Made by a program: the position numbers and the translations under genes. Shown piece after piece: positions 23,869-31,182 of a DNA stretch of 41,312 nucleotides. The notes under the pieces were generated by a model. The model worked only from the letters and a program-made list of their open reading frames with translations. It had not been told where the DNA came from and did not search any database. This DNA is from an uncultured Bacteroides sp. Its GTDB lineage: Bacteria > Bacteroidota > Bacteroidia > Bacteroidales > Bacteroidaceae. Location: the NCBI GenBank assembly GCA_946628545.1, contig CAMOWU010000019.1:1-41312 (forward strand), in the 5' to 3' direction. The first letter of the stretch is position 1. Each line of letters opens with the position of its first letter.

Positions 23869-25971
23869 ATGATTACAATGAAGAACAAACTGATGTTGAG
23901 AAGCCCTGGCACATTAGGGCTGTCGGTGTGCCTGACATTTTCATCGCTTCTTTTGTGCCATGTTGACGTAGAGGCGCAGAATCCATATCTTCCCCTGTGG
24001 GAACATGTGCCTGATGGAGAACCCCGTGTGTTTGAAGACCCTGACAATCCAGGTAAGTTGCGAGCCTACATCATCGGATCGCACGATGTGGCTTTCACCC
24101 AGTATTGCGGTCCAGATATCCGCATGTGGTCGGCTCCCGTGGAGGATCTGACCCAATGGCGTGATGAGGGTCCTATCTTCACCTACTTTGTCGATGGACA
24201 GTGGGACACCATGTTCGCTCCAGACCTTGTGGAGGTGAAAGACCGCACGACAGGTAAGAAAACCTATTACCTTTATCCCCATTCACGCGGCTACCGCCGT
24301 ACACCTATGGTGTGCAAAGGCGACCGTCCTGACGGACCTTTCACGCCCATCAACCTGACAGAGGATGGACGTAGTTGCAAACCAGGATCAATCATCGACT
24401 TCGACCCTTCGGTGTTTGTGGAGAACATCACCGACAAGAAAGACCCTGATTACGATCGCGGCTACCGCGCCTACGTATTCTATGGTTTCCGTCATTCCAC
24501 CGCTTTTGAACTCGACCCTTCTACCATGTACTCCGTGCGTCCTGGCACAGAGATTCACGACTATTTCATACCAGCCAGCGAGCGTTATGGTGAGGTGCGC
24601 GATCCTCAAGGCACTCAATATCCGGCGCTTTACAAAGGACAGAATCCCGGCGACTTCAATTTCTTTGAGGCGTCATCAATCCGTCAGGTGGGCAATAAGT
24701 ATGTGATGGTCTTCTCGGGTTATTCCGGTCCCGACTATGGATTGGGCTCCACCAACTCCGCTCTGCGATATGCCTTTGGTGACTCTCCTCTTGGTCCTTG
24801 GCGTTCAGGTGGTGTCCTGGTCGATTCTCGTGGTGTGGTGCCCAACGAGGATGGCAGTCATCTCACCACGACCAACGCCGCCCACAACACTCATGGTTCG
24901 CTGCAGCAGATCAATGGTCAATGGTACGTCTTCTATCATCGTCCTCCACGTGGTTTCGGCAATGCACGCCAGTCGATGGTCGCACCGGTGAAAATCGAAT
25001 GGGACAAGAAATCGGTGGCTGATGGTGGAGTGGTGAAGATCACCGCCTACGACCCTTATTCAAAGAATCATGAATGGACAGCTTCGGCAACTGACGGTAC
25101 TTGCTATACAGGAGCGGAAGTCACTTCCGAGGGTTTCCAGATTTTCGGTCTTCCACCTTATCAATATTATTCAGCCGGTATTGCTTGCTACATGACGGGT
25201 AATGAGTGGATGCAAGACAACTGGGATGTGTGGAGCAACCACATGGACCTTGCAGGAATCCGCAATGGTGGCATCGTAGGCTTCAAGTATTTCGGTTTTG
25301 GTGGTTTGGCTAAGAACGACAGAGGCGTGAATGCTTTCGAGGGCACCAAGAAAGGTGATGGCACCATGCTTAACCTCAACCTCACCCATACGGTGAATTC
25401 AGAAGTGAAGATCCACATCCTGCTTGATGGACCTTATGCCAACGATGTGCACAAAGGCAAGGAAATCGGTGTGATTACTATCCCATCCGATGCGCCCCGT
25501 CAGGCTCGTATCTACCAAGTGGCTGTACCTGCAGTGGAGGGACTCAAAGGCAAACATGCCATTTATCTTGTAGCCGAGGGTGAGGACCTTCCTCAGGAGC
25601 AGCGTCAGCAAGGACCAGGCATGGGCTTCCGTCAGCAGCGTCCGCAACGCCCATCAGGACTCTTCGACTTGCATGGCATCGGATTCTCCCGTCAGGGTGA
25701 GGAATGCAAGGTTCCGCAAGTGCCCAAGGTCACCATCAAGGTGGATGGTCACACTCTTCGTTTGCCCGACACTCCAATCCGTTTCACCAACGACAATGGT
25801 TACAGTGAGCAGAACCGCTATCAAGTGTATGCACCTATGAACGACCATTCTAAGATTGAAGCCAGTGCCGACAATCCCGACGTGAAGTTCTTCATCGGTA
25901 GAGCAGTCGGTGGTCGTGCCACCATCACAGCCACCTACCAAGGCAACACCAAGATCTACCTGATCAATTAG
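23869..25971 (+). CDS. Secreted glycoside hydrolase, family 43-like
   Basis: This 700-residue exported protein has a hydrophobic signal near residues 15-35, ending VEAQ. The opening NPYLPLWEHVPDGEPRVFED and then YIIGSHD is typical of the five-bladed beta-propeller GH43 group. DTMFAPDLVE and IIDFDPSVFV give conserved acidic positions, and FNFFEASSIRQVG is a candidate general-acid glutamate. The C-terminal half (from about 390) has a carbohydrate-binding-like beta-sandwich and a Gln/Pro-rich linker. GH43 enzymes act on arabino- and xylo-oligosaccharides and related glycans; the substrate here is not predictable. An in-frame ATG at 23878 (MKNKL) may be the true start. No SusC/SusD pair is adjacent. 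Confidence 0.85.
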   Translation: MITMKNKLMLRSPGTLGLSVCLTFSSLLLCHVDVEAQNPYLPLWEHVPDGEPRVFEDPDNPGKLRAYIIGSHDVAFTQYCGPDIRMWSAPVEDLTQWRDEGPIFTYFVDGQWDTMFAPDLVEVKDRTTGKKTYYLYPHSRGYRRTPMVCKGDRPDGPFTPINLTEDGRSCKPGSIIDFDPSVFVENITDKKDPDYDRGYRAYVFYGFRHSTAFELDPSTMYSVRPGTEIHDYFIPASERYGEVRDPQGTQYPALYKGQNPGDFNFFEASSIRQVGNKYVMVFSGYSGPDYGLGSTNSALRYAFGDSPLGPWRSGGVLVDSRGVVPNEDGSHLTTTNAAHNTHGSLQQINGQWYVFYHRPPRGFGNARQSMVAPVKIEWDKKSVADGGVVKITAYDPYSKNHEWTASATDGTCYTGAEVTSEGFQIFGLPPYQYYSAGIACYMTGNEWMQDNWDVWSNHMDLAGIRNGGIVGFKYFGFGGLAKNDRGVNAFEGTKKGDGTMLNLNLTHTVNSEVKIHILLDGPYANDVHKGKEIGVITIPSDAPRQARIYQVAVPAVEGLKGKHAIYLVAEGEDLPQEQRQQGPGMGFRQQRPQRPSGLFDLHGIGFSRQGEECKVPQVPKVTIKVDGHTLRLPDTPIRFTNDNGYSEQNRYQVYAPMNDHSKIEASADNPDVKFFIGRAVGGRATITATYQGNTKIYLIN

Positions 25972-25993
25972 CCCAAGATCGCTTCCAAATCCT

Positions 25994-26210
25994 ATTCGGG
26001 GGTGCCTCGCACCCCCGAATTCAAAATTAGGAGGTGCGGCATTCCTGCCGCACACATCCCTTCAGCCGAAAAGTCCCCTCAAAGAGTTCATTAGGAGGTG
26101 CGGCATTCCTGCCGCACAAAGACGCTGAAAGCGTCTCCTCTTGGTAACCGAGGGTGCGAAGCACCCCCGGATTGTACAGCCGCATAGAGCACTCGACCCT
26201 GAAAGGGTCG
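25994..26210. repeat. Hairpin-rich intergenic cassette
   Basis: The 320-bp gap after the GH43-like gene is packed with perfect hairpins. They are a 12-bp stem, ATTCGGGGGTGC, around CTC (25994-26020); two family-A palindromes (26028-26053 and 26092-26117); and three short hairpins with a GAA loop: GACGCT-GAA-AGCGTC (26121-26135), GGGTGC-GAA-GCACCC (26152-26166) and CGACCCT-GAA-AGGGTCG (26194-26210). No coding frame is supported. Confidence 0.85.
26028..26117. repeat. REP-like palindromes, family A, two direct copies
   Basis: TAGGAGGTGCGGCA-TTCC-TGCCGCAC occurs at 26028-26053 and 26092-26117 (64 bp apart). The same element with TTCGGCA/TGCCGAA arms is found at 31145-31176 and 36480-36536. Confidence 0.88.
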
Positions 26211-26233
26211 CCCATCTTTGAATAGTGCGAACA

Positions 26234-26268
26234 AAAAATCCCCGCGACACATTGTCGCGGGGATTTTT
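26234..26268. terminator. Bidirectional terminator between the GH43-like gene and mmdB
   Basis: AAAAATCCCCGCGACA (26234-26249) pairs perfectly over 16 bp with 26253-26268 around a 3-nt loop. A-tract and T-tract on both sides let it stop transcripts from either strand. It sits 25 bp after the end of the minus-strand mmdB gene. Confidence 0.93.
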
Positions 26269-26293
26269 GCATCATTGAAATGGTCAGTTCTGT

Positions 26294-27466
26294 TTAGCTG
26301 AGGAATCCGAGGAGGACACCAGCTGCAACAGCCGATCCAATCACACCGGCCACGTTGGGACCCATAGCGTGCATGAGCAGGTAGTTATGGGAATCGTATT
26401 CAAGGCCGATGTTTTGTGAAATACGTGCAGCCATAGGCACAGCCGACACACCAGCGTTTCCGATCAGTGGGTTGATCTTGTTCTTCTTCGAGAGGAAAAG
26501 GTTCATGATCTTCACGAAGCACACACCAGAGGCAGTGGCGATGATGAAGGCTGTAGCACCGAGGAAGAAGATGAAGATGGTATCCCAAGTGAGGAACTCG
26601 CTGGCCTGGGTGGAGCAACCAACGGTCAGACCCAGAAGCATCACAACGATGTCGTTGAGTGAGCTACCAGCAGTCTTGGCCAGACGTGTTGTCTTTGTGC
26701 TTTCTTTCAGCAGGTTTCCGAAGAAGAGCATACCCAGCAGTGGCAAACCCGATGGCACCACAAAAGTAGTGATGAGCAGACCAACGATAGGGAAGAGGAT
26801 CTTCTCTGTTTCGCTGACCGAACGAGAAGGCTTCATCTTGATCACACGCTCTTTCTTGGTGGTGAGCAAACGCATGAGAGGTGGCTGAATCACAGGCACC
26901 AAAGCCATGTAGGAGTAGGCGCACACAGCGATGGCTCCCATGAGGTTGGGTGCGAGTTTAGAAGACAGGAAGATTGCTGTAGGACCGTCGGCACCACCGA
27001 TGATGGCAATACCAGCAGCCTGGTTGGGTTCGAATCCGATGGCAAGTGCGATCATGTAGGCTCCGAAGATACCGAACTGAGCGGCAGCACCGATAAGCAT
27101 CAGCTTAGGATTGGCGATAAGGGCCGAGAAGTCGGTCATGGCACCAATGCCAAGGAACACAAGTGGAGGATACCAACCCAGCTTCACACCTTGGTAGAAG
27201 AAGTTGAGCACGGCGTTGTCCTCGTACAAGCCAATCTCCAGACCTGCGGCCTTGAAGGGGATGTTGCCCAGGATGATACCCAATCCAATGGGTATGAGCA
27301 ACAGCGGCTCGAAGTCTTTCTTAATGGCAAGCCAGATGAAGAACGCGCCTACCGCAATCATGATGAGGTTGCCCCACTCAAGGTTGGCAAAACCCGTATA
27401 TGACAGGAAGTCGACGAACTTCTGGGCTATGAAACTCATTATACCTGTACTTTCCAACATAATCAT
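26294..27466 (-). CDS. mmdB: Sodium-pumping decarboxylase beta subunit (methylmalonyl-CoA decarboxylase MmdB/OadB type)
   Basis: This 390-residue inner-membrane protein has about ten hydrophobic segments. The hallmark IGGADGPTAIFLSSKLAP carries the Asp used for Na+ passage and the coupled decarboxylation of carboxybiotin in OadB/MmdB/GcdB. It takes the carboxyl group from the biotin carrier encoded just upstream and exports Na+. The ATG at 27466 overlaps the carrier stop as ATGA, indicating coupling. M10 (MSFIAQKF) is another possible start. As the last gene of the operon it ends at the bidirectional terminator. Confidence 0.95.
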   Translation of the reverse strand: MIMLESTGIMSFIAQKFVDFLSYTGFANLEWGNLIMIAVGAFFIWLAIKKDFEPLLLIPIGLGIILGNIPFKAAGLEIGLYEDNAVLNFFYQGVKLGWYPPLVFLGIGAMTDFSALIANPKLMLIGAAAQFGIFGAYMIALAIGFEPNQAAGIAIIGGADGPTAIFLSSKLAPNLMGAIAVCAYSYMALVPVIQPPLMRLLTTKKERVIKMKPSRSVSETEKILFPIVGLLITTFVVPSGLPLLGMLFFGNLLKESTKTTRLAKTAGSSLNDIVVMLLGLTVGCSTQASEFLTWDTIFIFFLGATAFIIATASGVCFVKIMNLFLSKKNKINPLIGNAGVSAVPMAARISQNIGLEYDSHNYLLMHAMGPNVAGVIGSAVAAGVLLGFLS

Positions 27467-27891
27467 TCAATTGTTATAAGGATTGTACCTTCCATCACAG
27501 AGTCACCCTTGTTGACCTTGATTTCAGTGACCTTACCGTCACGCTCGCAGTCCAGGTTGTTCTCCATCTTCATGGCCTCAAGCACGATGAGTGTCTGGCC
27601 TTTCTTCACGGCGGCACCAACAGCCACCTTGATATCTACCACTGTGCCTGGCAGCGGAGCGCGCAAAGCATATACGCCGGCGCTCACAGCCTCCTGATGA
27701 GCCTTGGGAGCTTCCACGGTCTTGACAGGAGCCTGAACGGCACGTACTACTGGCTGTGGCTGTGCGATGGGTTTCTCCATTTCCACATCGAAATCAATGC
27801 CATTGACCTCGACTTTAGCGATGTTGCCTTCTACATCTTTGATTTTCACCTCGTAAGGAACACCTTTGATTTTATACTTATACTCTTTCAT
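27463..27891 (-). CDS. mmdC: Biotin carboxyl carrier subunit of the decarboxylase
   Basis: This 142-residue carrier has an N-terminal strand-rich part (YKIKGVPYEVKIKDVEGN), a Pro/Ala/Val linker at about 40-68 and a C-terminal biotinyl domain with the biotinylation site EAMKMENN (K108). It shuttles CO2 from the carboxyltransferase (MmdA) to the membrane subunit MmdB. The Pro/Ala-rich linker gives the reach expected of such carriers. It lies 9 bp after the OadG-type gene. Confidence 0.94.
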   Translation of the reverse strand: MKEYKYKIKGVPYEVKIKDVEGNIAKVEVNGIDFDVEMEKPIAQPQPVVRAVQAPVKTVEAPKAHQEAVSAGVYALRAPLPGTVVDIKVAVGAAVKKGQTLIVLEAMKMENNLDCERDGKVTEIKVNKGDSVMEGTILITIE

Positions 27892-27900
27892 TGTAAGAAA

Positions 27901-28920
27901 TTATTCATTAGTCGTTTTGATGTTTGACAAATGTGTGGTTGCTTGTTGTTTCAAAGGAGTGGCGAGCATTTCGTCTTCCTTGTTGTTCCACGAAGTGTGG
28001 TGTGGGGTGATGGTGAGCACACCACTTTCCATATCATGGGTGCCACCCAAGTACTCGTGCATGGCCAAACCAATGGCTGCCACGTAGTTCTCGTATTCAA
28101 TACCCTGGGTTTCACGTCCTTGCTTAGCCATAGTGGCCAGACGCTCAGCTTCCTCATGGATCTTACGAATGGCTTTCACACGTGCCAGCTTTGCCATGCG
28201 GTTGAGCGTCCATCCGAAGATGTGGAAGAAGATATAGAGCAGAGCGAGACATCCCAGCACGATGCACATGGAGATGATGGCCATGGCGAAGCCATGTGGG
28301 TCCTTTTCCTTCCATTCTGCCACCTTGTTGTTGTGTCCTGTACCTACGGCAGGAGCCTTGGGTGTCACCTCATCGGGTTCGGTCACAGCCCATACCATCT
28401 TGCCTTCATTGTCAGGAACGAGAGAGAATGACTGTCCTGACTTCAGCGTTCCCTGCGGAATGGTGAGAGAGTCGATCAAGGTCTTGGCGTTGCCGTCAAA
28501 GAGTGCAATGAAGTTTTCCCCCTCGGGATCGAGGCAGAAGTTGGTGTGCAGCGTACCACGGTTGACGTGTCCGTCGGTGAAGAAGACGATGCGCTGCTTG
28601 GCTGTGAGAGTGGTGCGTGCGTCTCCACTGACGATGGGCGACATCAGCGCAATGCGCTCAGGCACACTGAGGGTCTTGTCGAGCGCCTTCCTGTTGTTGG
28701 TGATATAGCAACCGCGCAGGTCGTGCGTGCCGTAGGAGCTGTTCTCTATCTCAATCCAGCTGCTCTGCTGTCCGTACTCATCGAGATAGCTGCTTGTTTT
28801 GCAGCTGTCGGCTGGATCGACAAGACAAACCTCAGAGAAGCGGAAGCTCATAGATCCTTGCGCCAAGGCAAGGTTGGAGCCCAACAACAAGGTTGCTAAA
28901 CTTAATAACTTGATTTTCAT
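27901..28920 (-). CDS. OadG-like decarboxylase subunit with N-terminal lamin-tail domain
   Basis: This 339-residue protein has a signal peptide (residues 1-20, ending LALAQ), then a lamin-tail-like beta domain at about 25-170 (FSEVCLVDP, WIEIENSSYGTHDLRGCYIT), one transmembrane helix near 212-235 (AIISMCIVLGCLALLYIFFH) and a charged cytoplasmic tail. The helix and tail match the small OadG/MmdD subunit that ties the carboxyltransferase to the membrane subunit. OadG proper is about 80-120 residues, so two thirds of this protein is an exported extension. This fusion recurs in Bacteroidales; its role outside the membrane is not known. Confidence 0.83.
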   Translation of the reverse strand: MKIKLLSLATLLLGSNLALAQGSMSFRFSEVCLVDPADSCKTSSYLDEYGQQSSWIEIENSSYGTHDLRGCYITNNRKALDKTLSVPERIALMSPIVSGDARTTLTAKQRIVFFTDGHVNRGTLHTNFCLDPEGENFIALFDGNAKTLIDSLTIPQGTLKSGQSFSLVPDNEGKMVWAVTEPDEVTPKAPAVGTGHNNKVAEWKEKDPHGFAMAIISMCIVLGCLALLYIFFHIFGWTLNRMAKLARVKAIRKIHEEAERLATMAKQGRETQGIEYENYVAAIGLAMHEYLGGTHDMESGVLTITPHHTSWNNKEDEMLATPLKQQATTHLSNIKTTNE

Positions 28921-28950
28921 TTTATACTCGTCAATGATATAGAAGTTCTA

Positions 28951-30516
28951 CTACAATGGAATGTTACCGTGCTTCTTGGCAGGGTTCACCTGGCTCTTGG
29001 TGGCCAGTTGCTCCAGGGCTCGGATCACGCGGAAACGAGTGTTGCGTGGCTCAATCACGTCATCGATGTAGCCGTACTTAGCTGCATTGTATGGATTGGC
29101 GAAGAGCTTCGTGTATTCATCCTCCTTCTCCTTGAGGAATGCGTCGGCATCCTCGCCGGCCTCCTTCTTGGCTTTGGCTTCCTTGGCGTAGAGCACAGCC
29201 ACAGCACCGCTGCCACCCATCACTGCGATCTCGGCAGAAGGCCAAGCGTAGTTGAGGTCGCCGCGCAACTGCTTACAGCTCATCACGATGTGGCTACCAC
29301 CATAGGACTTGCGCAGTGTCACAGTCACCTTAGGCACAGTGGCCTCGCCATAGGCATAAAGCAGTTTTGCACCGTGGAGAATCACGGCATTGTATTCCTG
29401 GCCTGTGCCTGGGAGGAATCCTGGTACATCGACGAGTGTCACGAGTGGAATGTTGAATGCGTCGCAGAAGCGCACGAAGCGAGCACCCTTACGGCTGGCG
29501 TTGCAGTCGAGCACACCGGCGAACTTGGATGGCTGGTTGGCCACGATACCCACGCTGCGTCCGTTGAAGCGTGCGAAACCGACGATGATGTTCTGTGCGA
29601 ATTTGGGCTGCACCTCGAAGAACTCGCTGTTGTCGGTGATGGCGGCGATGACCTGATACATGTCGTAAGCCTGGTTGGGGTTGTCGGGGATGATCTCGTT
29701 GAGAGAATCCTCCATGCGGTTGATGGGGTCGGTGCATTCCACCATAGGAGCCTCCTCACGGTTGTTCTGTGGAATGTAGCTCAGCAACTGCTGGATCATG
29801 GCGATAGCCTCTTCCTCTGTAGCTGCAGTGAAGTGGGTGACACCCGACTTGGTGGAGTGAACGCTGGCGCCTCCAAGGCTCTCCTGATCCACATCCTCGC
29901 CAGTGACGGTCTTCACCACCTTCGGACCTGTAAGGAACATGTAGGAAGTGTTCTCCATCATCAGTGTGAAGTCTGTGAGGGCTGGTGAATACACAGCACC
30001 ACCGGCGCAAGGGCCAAAGATACCTGAAATCTGTGGCACTACACCAGAAGCGAGGATGTTGCGCTGGAAGATCTCAGCGTATCCACCCAGGGCGTTGATG
30101 CCTTCCTGAATGCGCGCACCGCCCGAGTCGTTGATGCCGATGCAAGGAGCGCCCATGGTCATGGCCATGTCCATCACCTTGCAGATCTTCTGAGCCATGG
30201 TTTCTGACAGAGAACCACCATTGACGGTGAAGTCCTGTGCAAAAACGAAAACAAGGCGACCGTTGATTGTACCGCTACCGGTGACAACGCCGTCGCCAAG
30301 ATATTGCTTCTTCTCCATGCCGAAGTTGGTGCAACGATGGAGTTTGAACATGTCGTATTCCTCGAAACTGCCTTCGTCGAGGAGCATGGCTATACGTTCA
30401 CGTGCAGTGAACTTGCCTCTTTGATGCTGTTTGTCGATGGCTTTCTCACCACCGCCCAGACGCGCTTTCTCACGGAGTGAAATCAACTCCTGGATTCTTT
30501 CTGTTTGTTTGCTCAT
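28951..30516 (-). CDS. mmdA: Methylmalonyl-CoA decarboxylase/propionyl-CoA carboxylase-type carboxyltransferase subunit
   Basis: This is a 521-residue carboxyltransferase with the start at 30516 ([18 protein letters not shown]). An upstream ATG at 30561 would overlap the mce gene and adds nonhomologous-looking residues, so I reject it. The protein has the paired crotonase-like halves of the family, with oxyanion-hole glycine runs in [20 protein letters not shown] and in [15 protein letters not shown]. It moves the carboxyl group of (S)-methylmalonyl-CoA to biotin, giving propionyl-CoA. With mce, the carrier and MmdB it forms the Na+-exporting end of the succinate-propionate route. Confidence 0.95.
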   Translation of the reverse strand: MSKQTERIQELISLREKARLGGGEKAIDKQHQRGKFTARERIAMLLDEGSFEEYDMFKLHRCTNFGMEKKQYLGDGVVTGSGTINGRLVFVFAQDFTVNGGSLSETMAQKICKVMDMAMTMGAPCIGINDSGGARIQEGINALGGYAEIFQRNILASGVVPQISGIFGPCAGGAVYSPALTDFTLMMENTSYMFLTGPKVVKTVTGEDVDQESLGGASVHSTKSGVTHFTAATEEEAIAMIQQLLSYIPQNNREEAPMVECTDPINRMEDSLNEIIPDNPNQAYDMYQVIAAITDNSEFFEVQPKFAQNIIVGFARFNGRSVGIVANQPSKFAGVLDCNASRKGARFVRFCDAFNIPLVTLVDVPGFLPGTGQEYNAVILHGAKLLYAYGEATVPKVTVTLRKSYGGSHIVMSCKQLRGDLNYAWPSAEIAVMGGSGAVAVLYAKEAKAKKEAGEDADAFLKEKEDEYTKLFANPYNAAKYGYIDDVIEPRNTRFRVIRALEQLATKSQVNPAKKHGNIPL

Positions 30517-30545
30517 ATCTGTTTCTTGTTTTTCCTTAGGTTGAA

Positions 30546-30953
30546 TCAAGCCTTTTCGCAAAGTTCAGTGAGCACACCTACTGTTGACTTGGGGTGGAGG
30601 AATGAGATCATCATCTGCTCTGCGCCTGGACGTGGAGCCTGGTCGATGAGGCGGATACCCTTCTCGTCGCATTCAGCCAAAGCGTTGGCCACACCGTCTT
30701 CAACGTAGAATGCCATGTGATGAACGCCACGGCCGCCCTTCTCCAAGTATTTGGCCACAGTGCTATCCTCACTTGTTGGCTCCAGAAGCTCAATCTTCAC
30801 TTCACCACACTTCAGGAATGCAGTCTTCACTTTCTGGTCGGCTACTTCCTCAATTGCGTAACACTTCAGTCCGAGTACATTCTCATAGAAAGGAAGTACT
30901 TCCTCAATGCTCTTGACAGCGATGCCAAGATGATCAATACGTGAAATTTTCAT
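30546..30953 (-). CDS. mce: Methylmalonyl-CoA epimerase
   Basis: This 135-residue vicinal-oxygen-chelate protein has two repeated beta-alpha-beta modules. Likely metal ligands are H8 (RIDHLGIAV), a His at 78/79 ([12 protein letters not shown]) and E130 ([10 protein letters not shown]). It interconverts (R)- and (S)-methylmalonyl-CoA, linking methylmalonyl-CoA mutase to the decarboxylase. It is the first gene of the operon, 29 bp upstream of mmdA, with a promoter-like site at 31058-31065. Confidence 0.95.
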   Translation of the reverse strand: MKISRIDHLGIAVKSIEEVLPFYENVLGLKCYAIEEVADQKVKTAFLKCGEVKIELLEPTSEDSTVAKYLEKGGRGVHHMAFYVEDGVANALAECDEKGIRLIDQAPRPGAEQMMISFLHPKSTVGVLTELCEKA

Positions 30954-31057
30954 AATGTTTAGTAGTTATTGTATGAAATTGGTAACTTTTATGTGTAACA
31001 GATAGATGCAGGTGCAAAAAAATATTGCATCCATCTACTCAAATTACATATTTTGTG

Positions 31058-31065
31058 CAAATTTA
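31058..31065 (-). promoter_or_regulatory. Candidate -7 box for the mce-mmd operon
   Basis: On the minus strand TAAATTTG fits TAnnTTTG. It lies about 105 bp before the mce ATG, leaving a long AT-rich leader that contains the partial inverted words GATGCA...TGCATC (about 31003-31031). No -33 TTG is at the ideal distance. Confidence 0.45.
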
Positions 31066-31144
31066 CACTTTTATTTTGATAATAAGGAAAGAAAAACAAT
31101 TATATTATTTTTCAACTTGCATTTTTTCTTTTGCAGCATCCATG

Positions 31145-31176
31145 TAGGAGGTTCGGCATTCCTGCCGAACCTCCTA
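31145..31176. repeat. REP-like palindrome, family A, perfect copy
   Basis: TAGGAGGTTCGGCA (31145-31158) pairs perfectly over 14 bp with 31163-31176 around TTCC. It lies 7 bp past the end of mutS2 and could also act as its transcript-end hairpin, though without a T-tract on the minus strand. Confidence 0.9.
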
Positions 31177-31182
31177 CTTGCC

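Noticed and set aside
26027-26275. Short minus-strand frames across the hairpin cassette after the GH43-like gene
   Set aside because: They are translated from palindromic repeats and a terminator. There is no independent coding support.
30517-30561. Upstream start of mmdA at 30561
   Set aside because: It would overlap the mce gene. The start at 30516 gives the usual N-terminus of the family.
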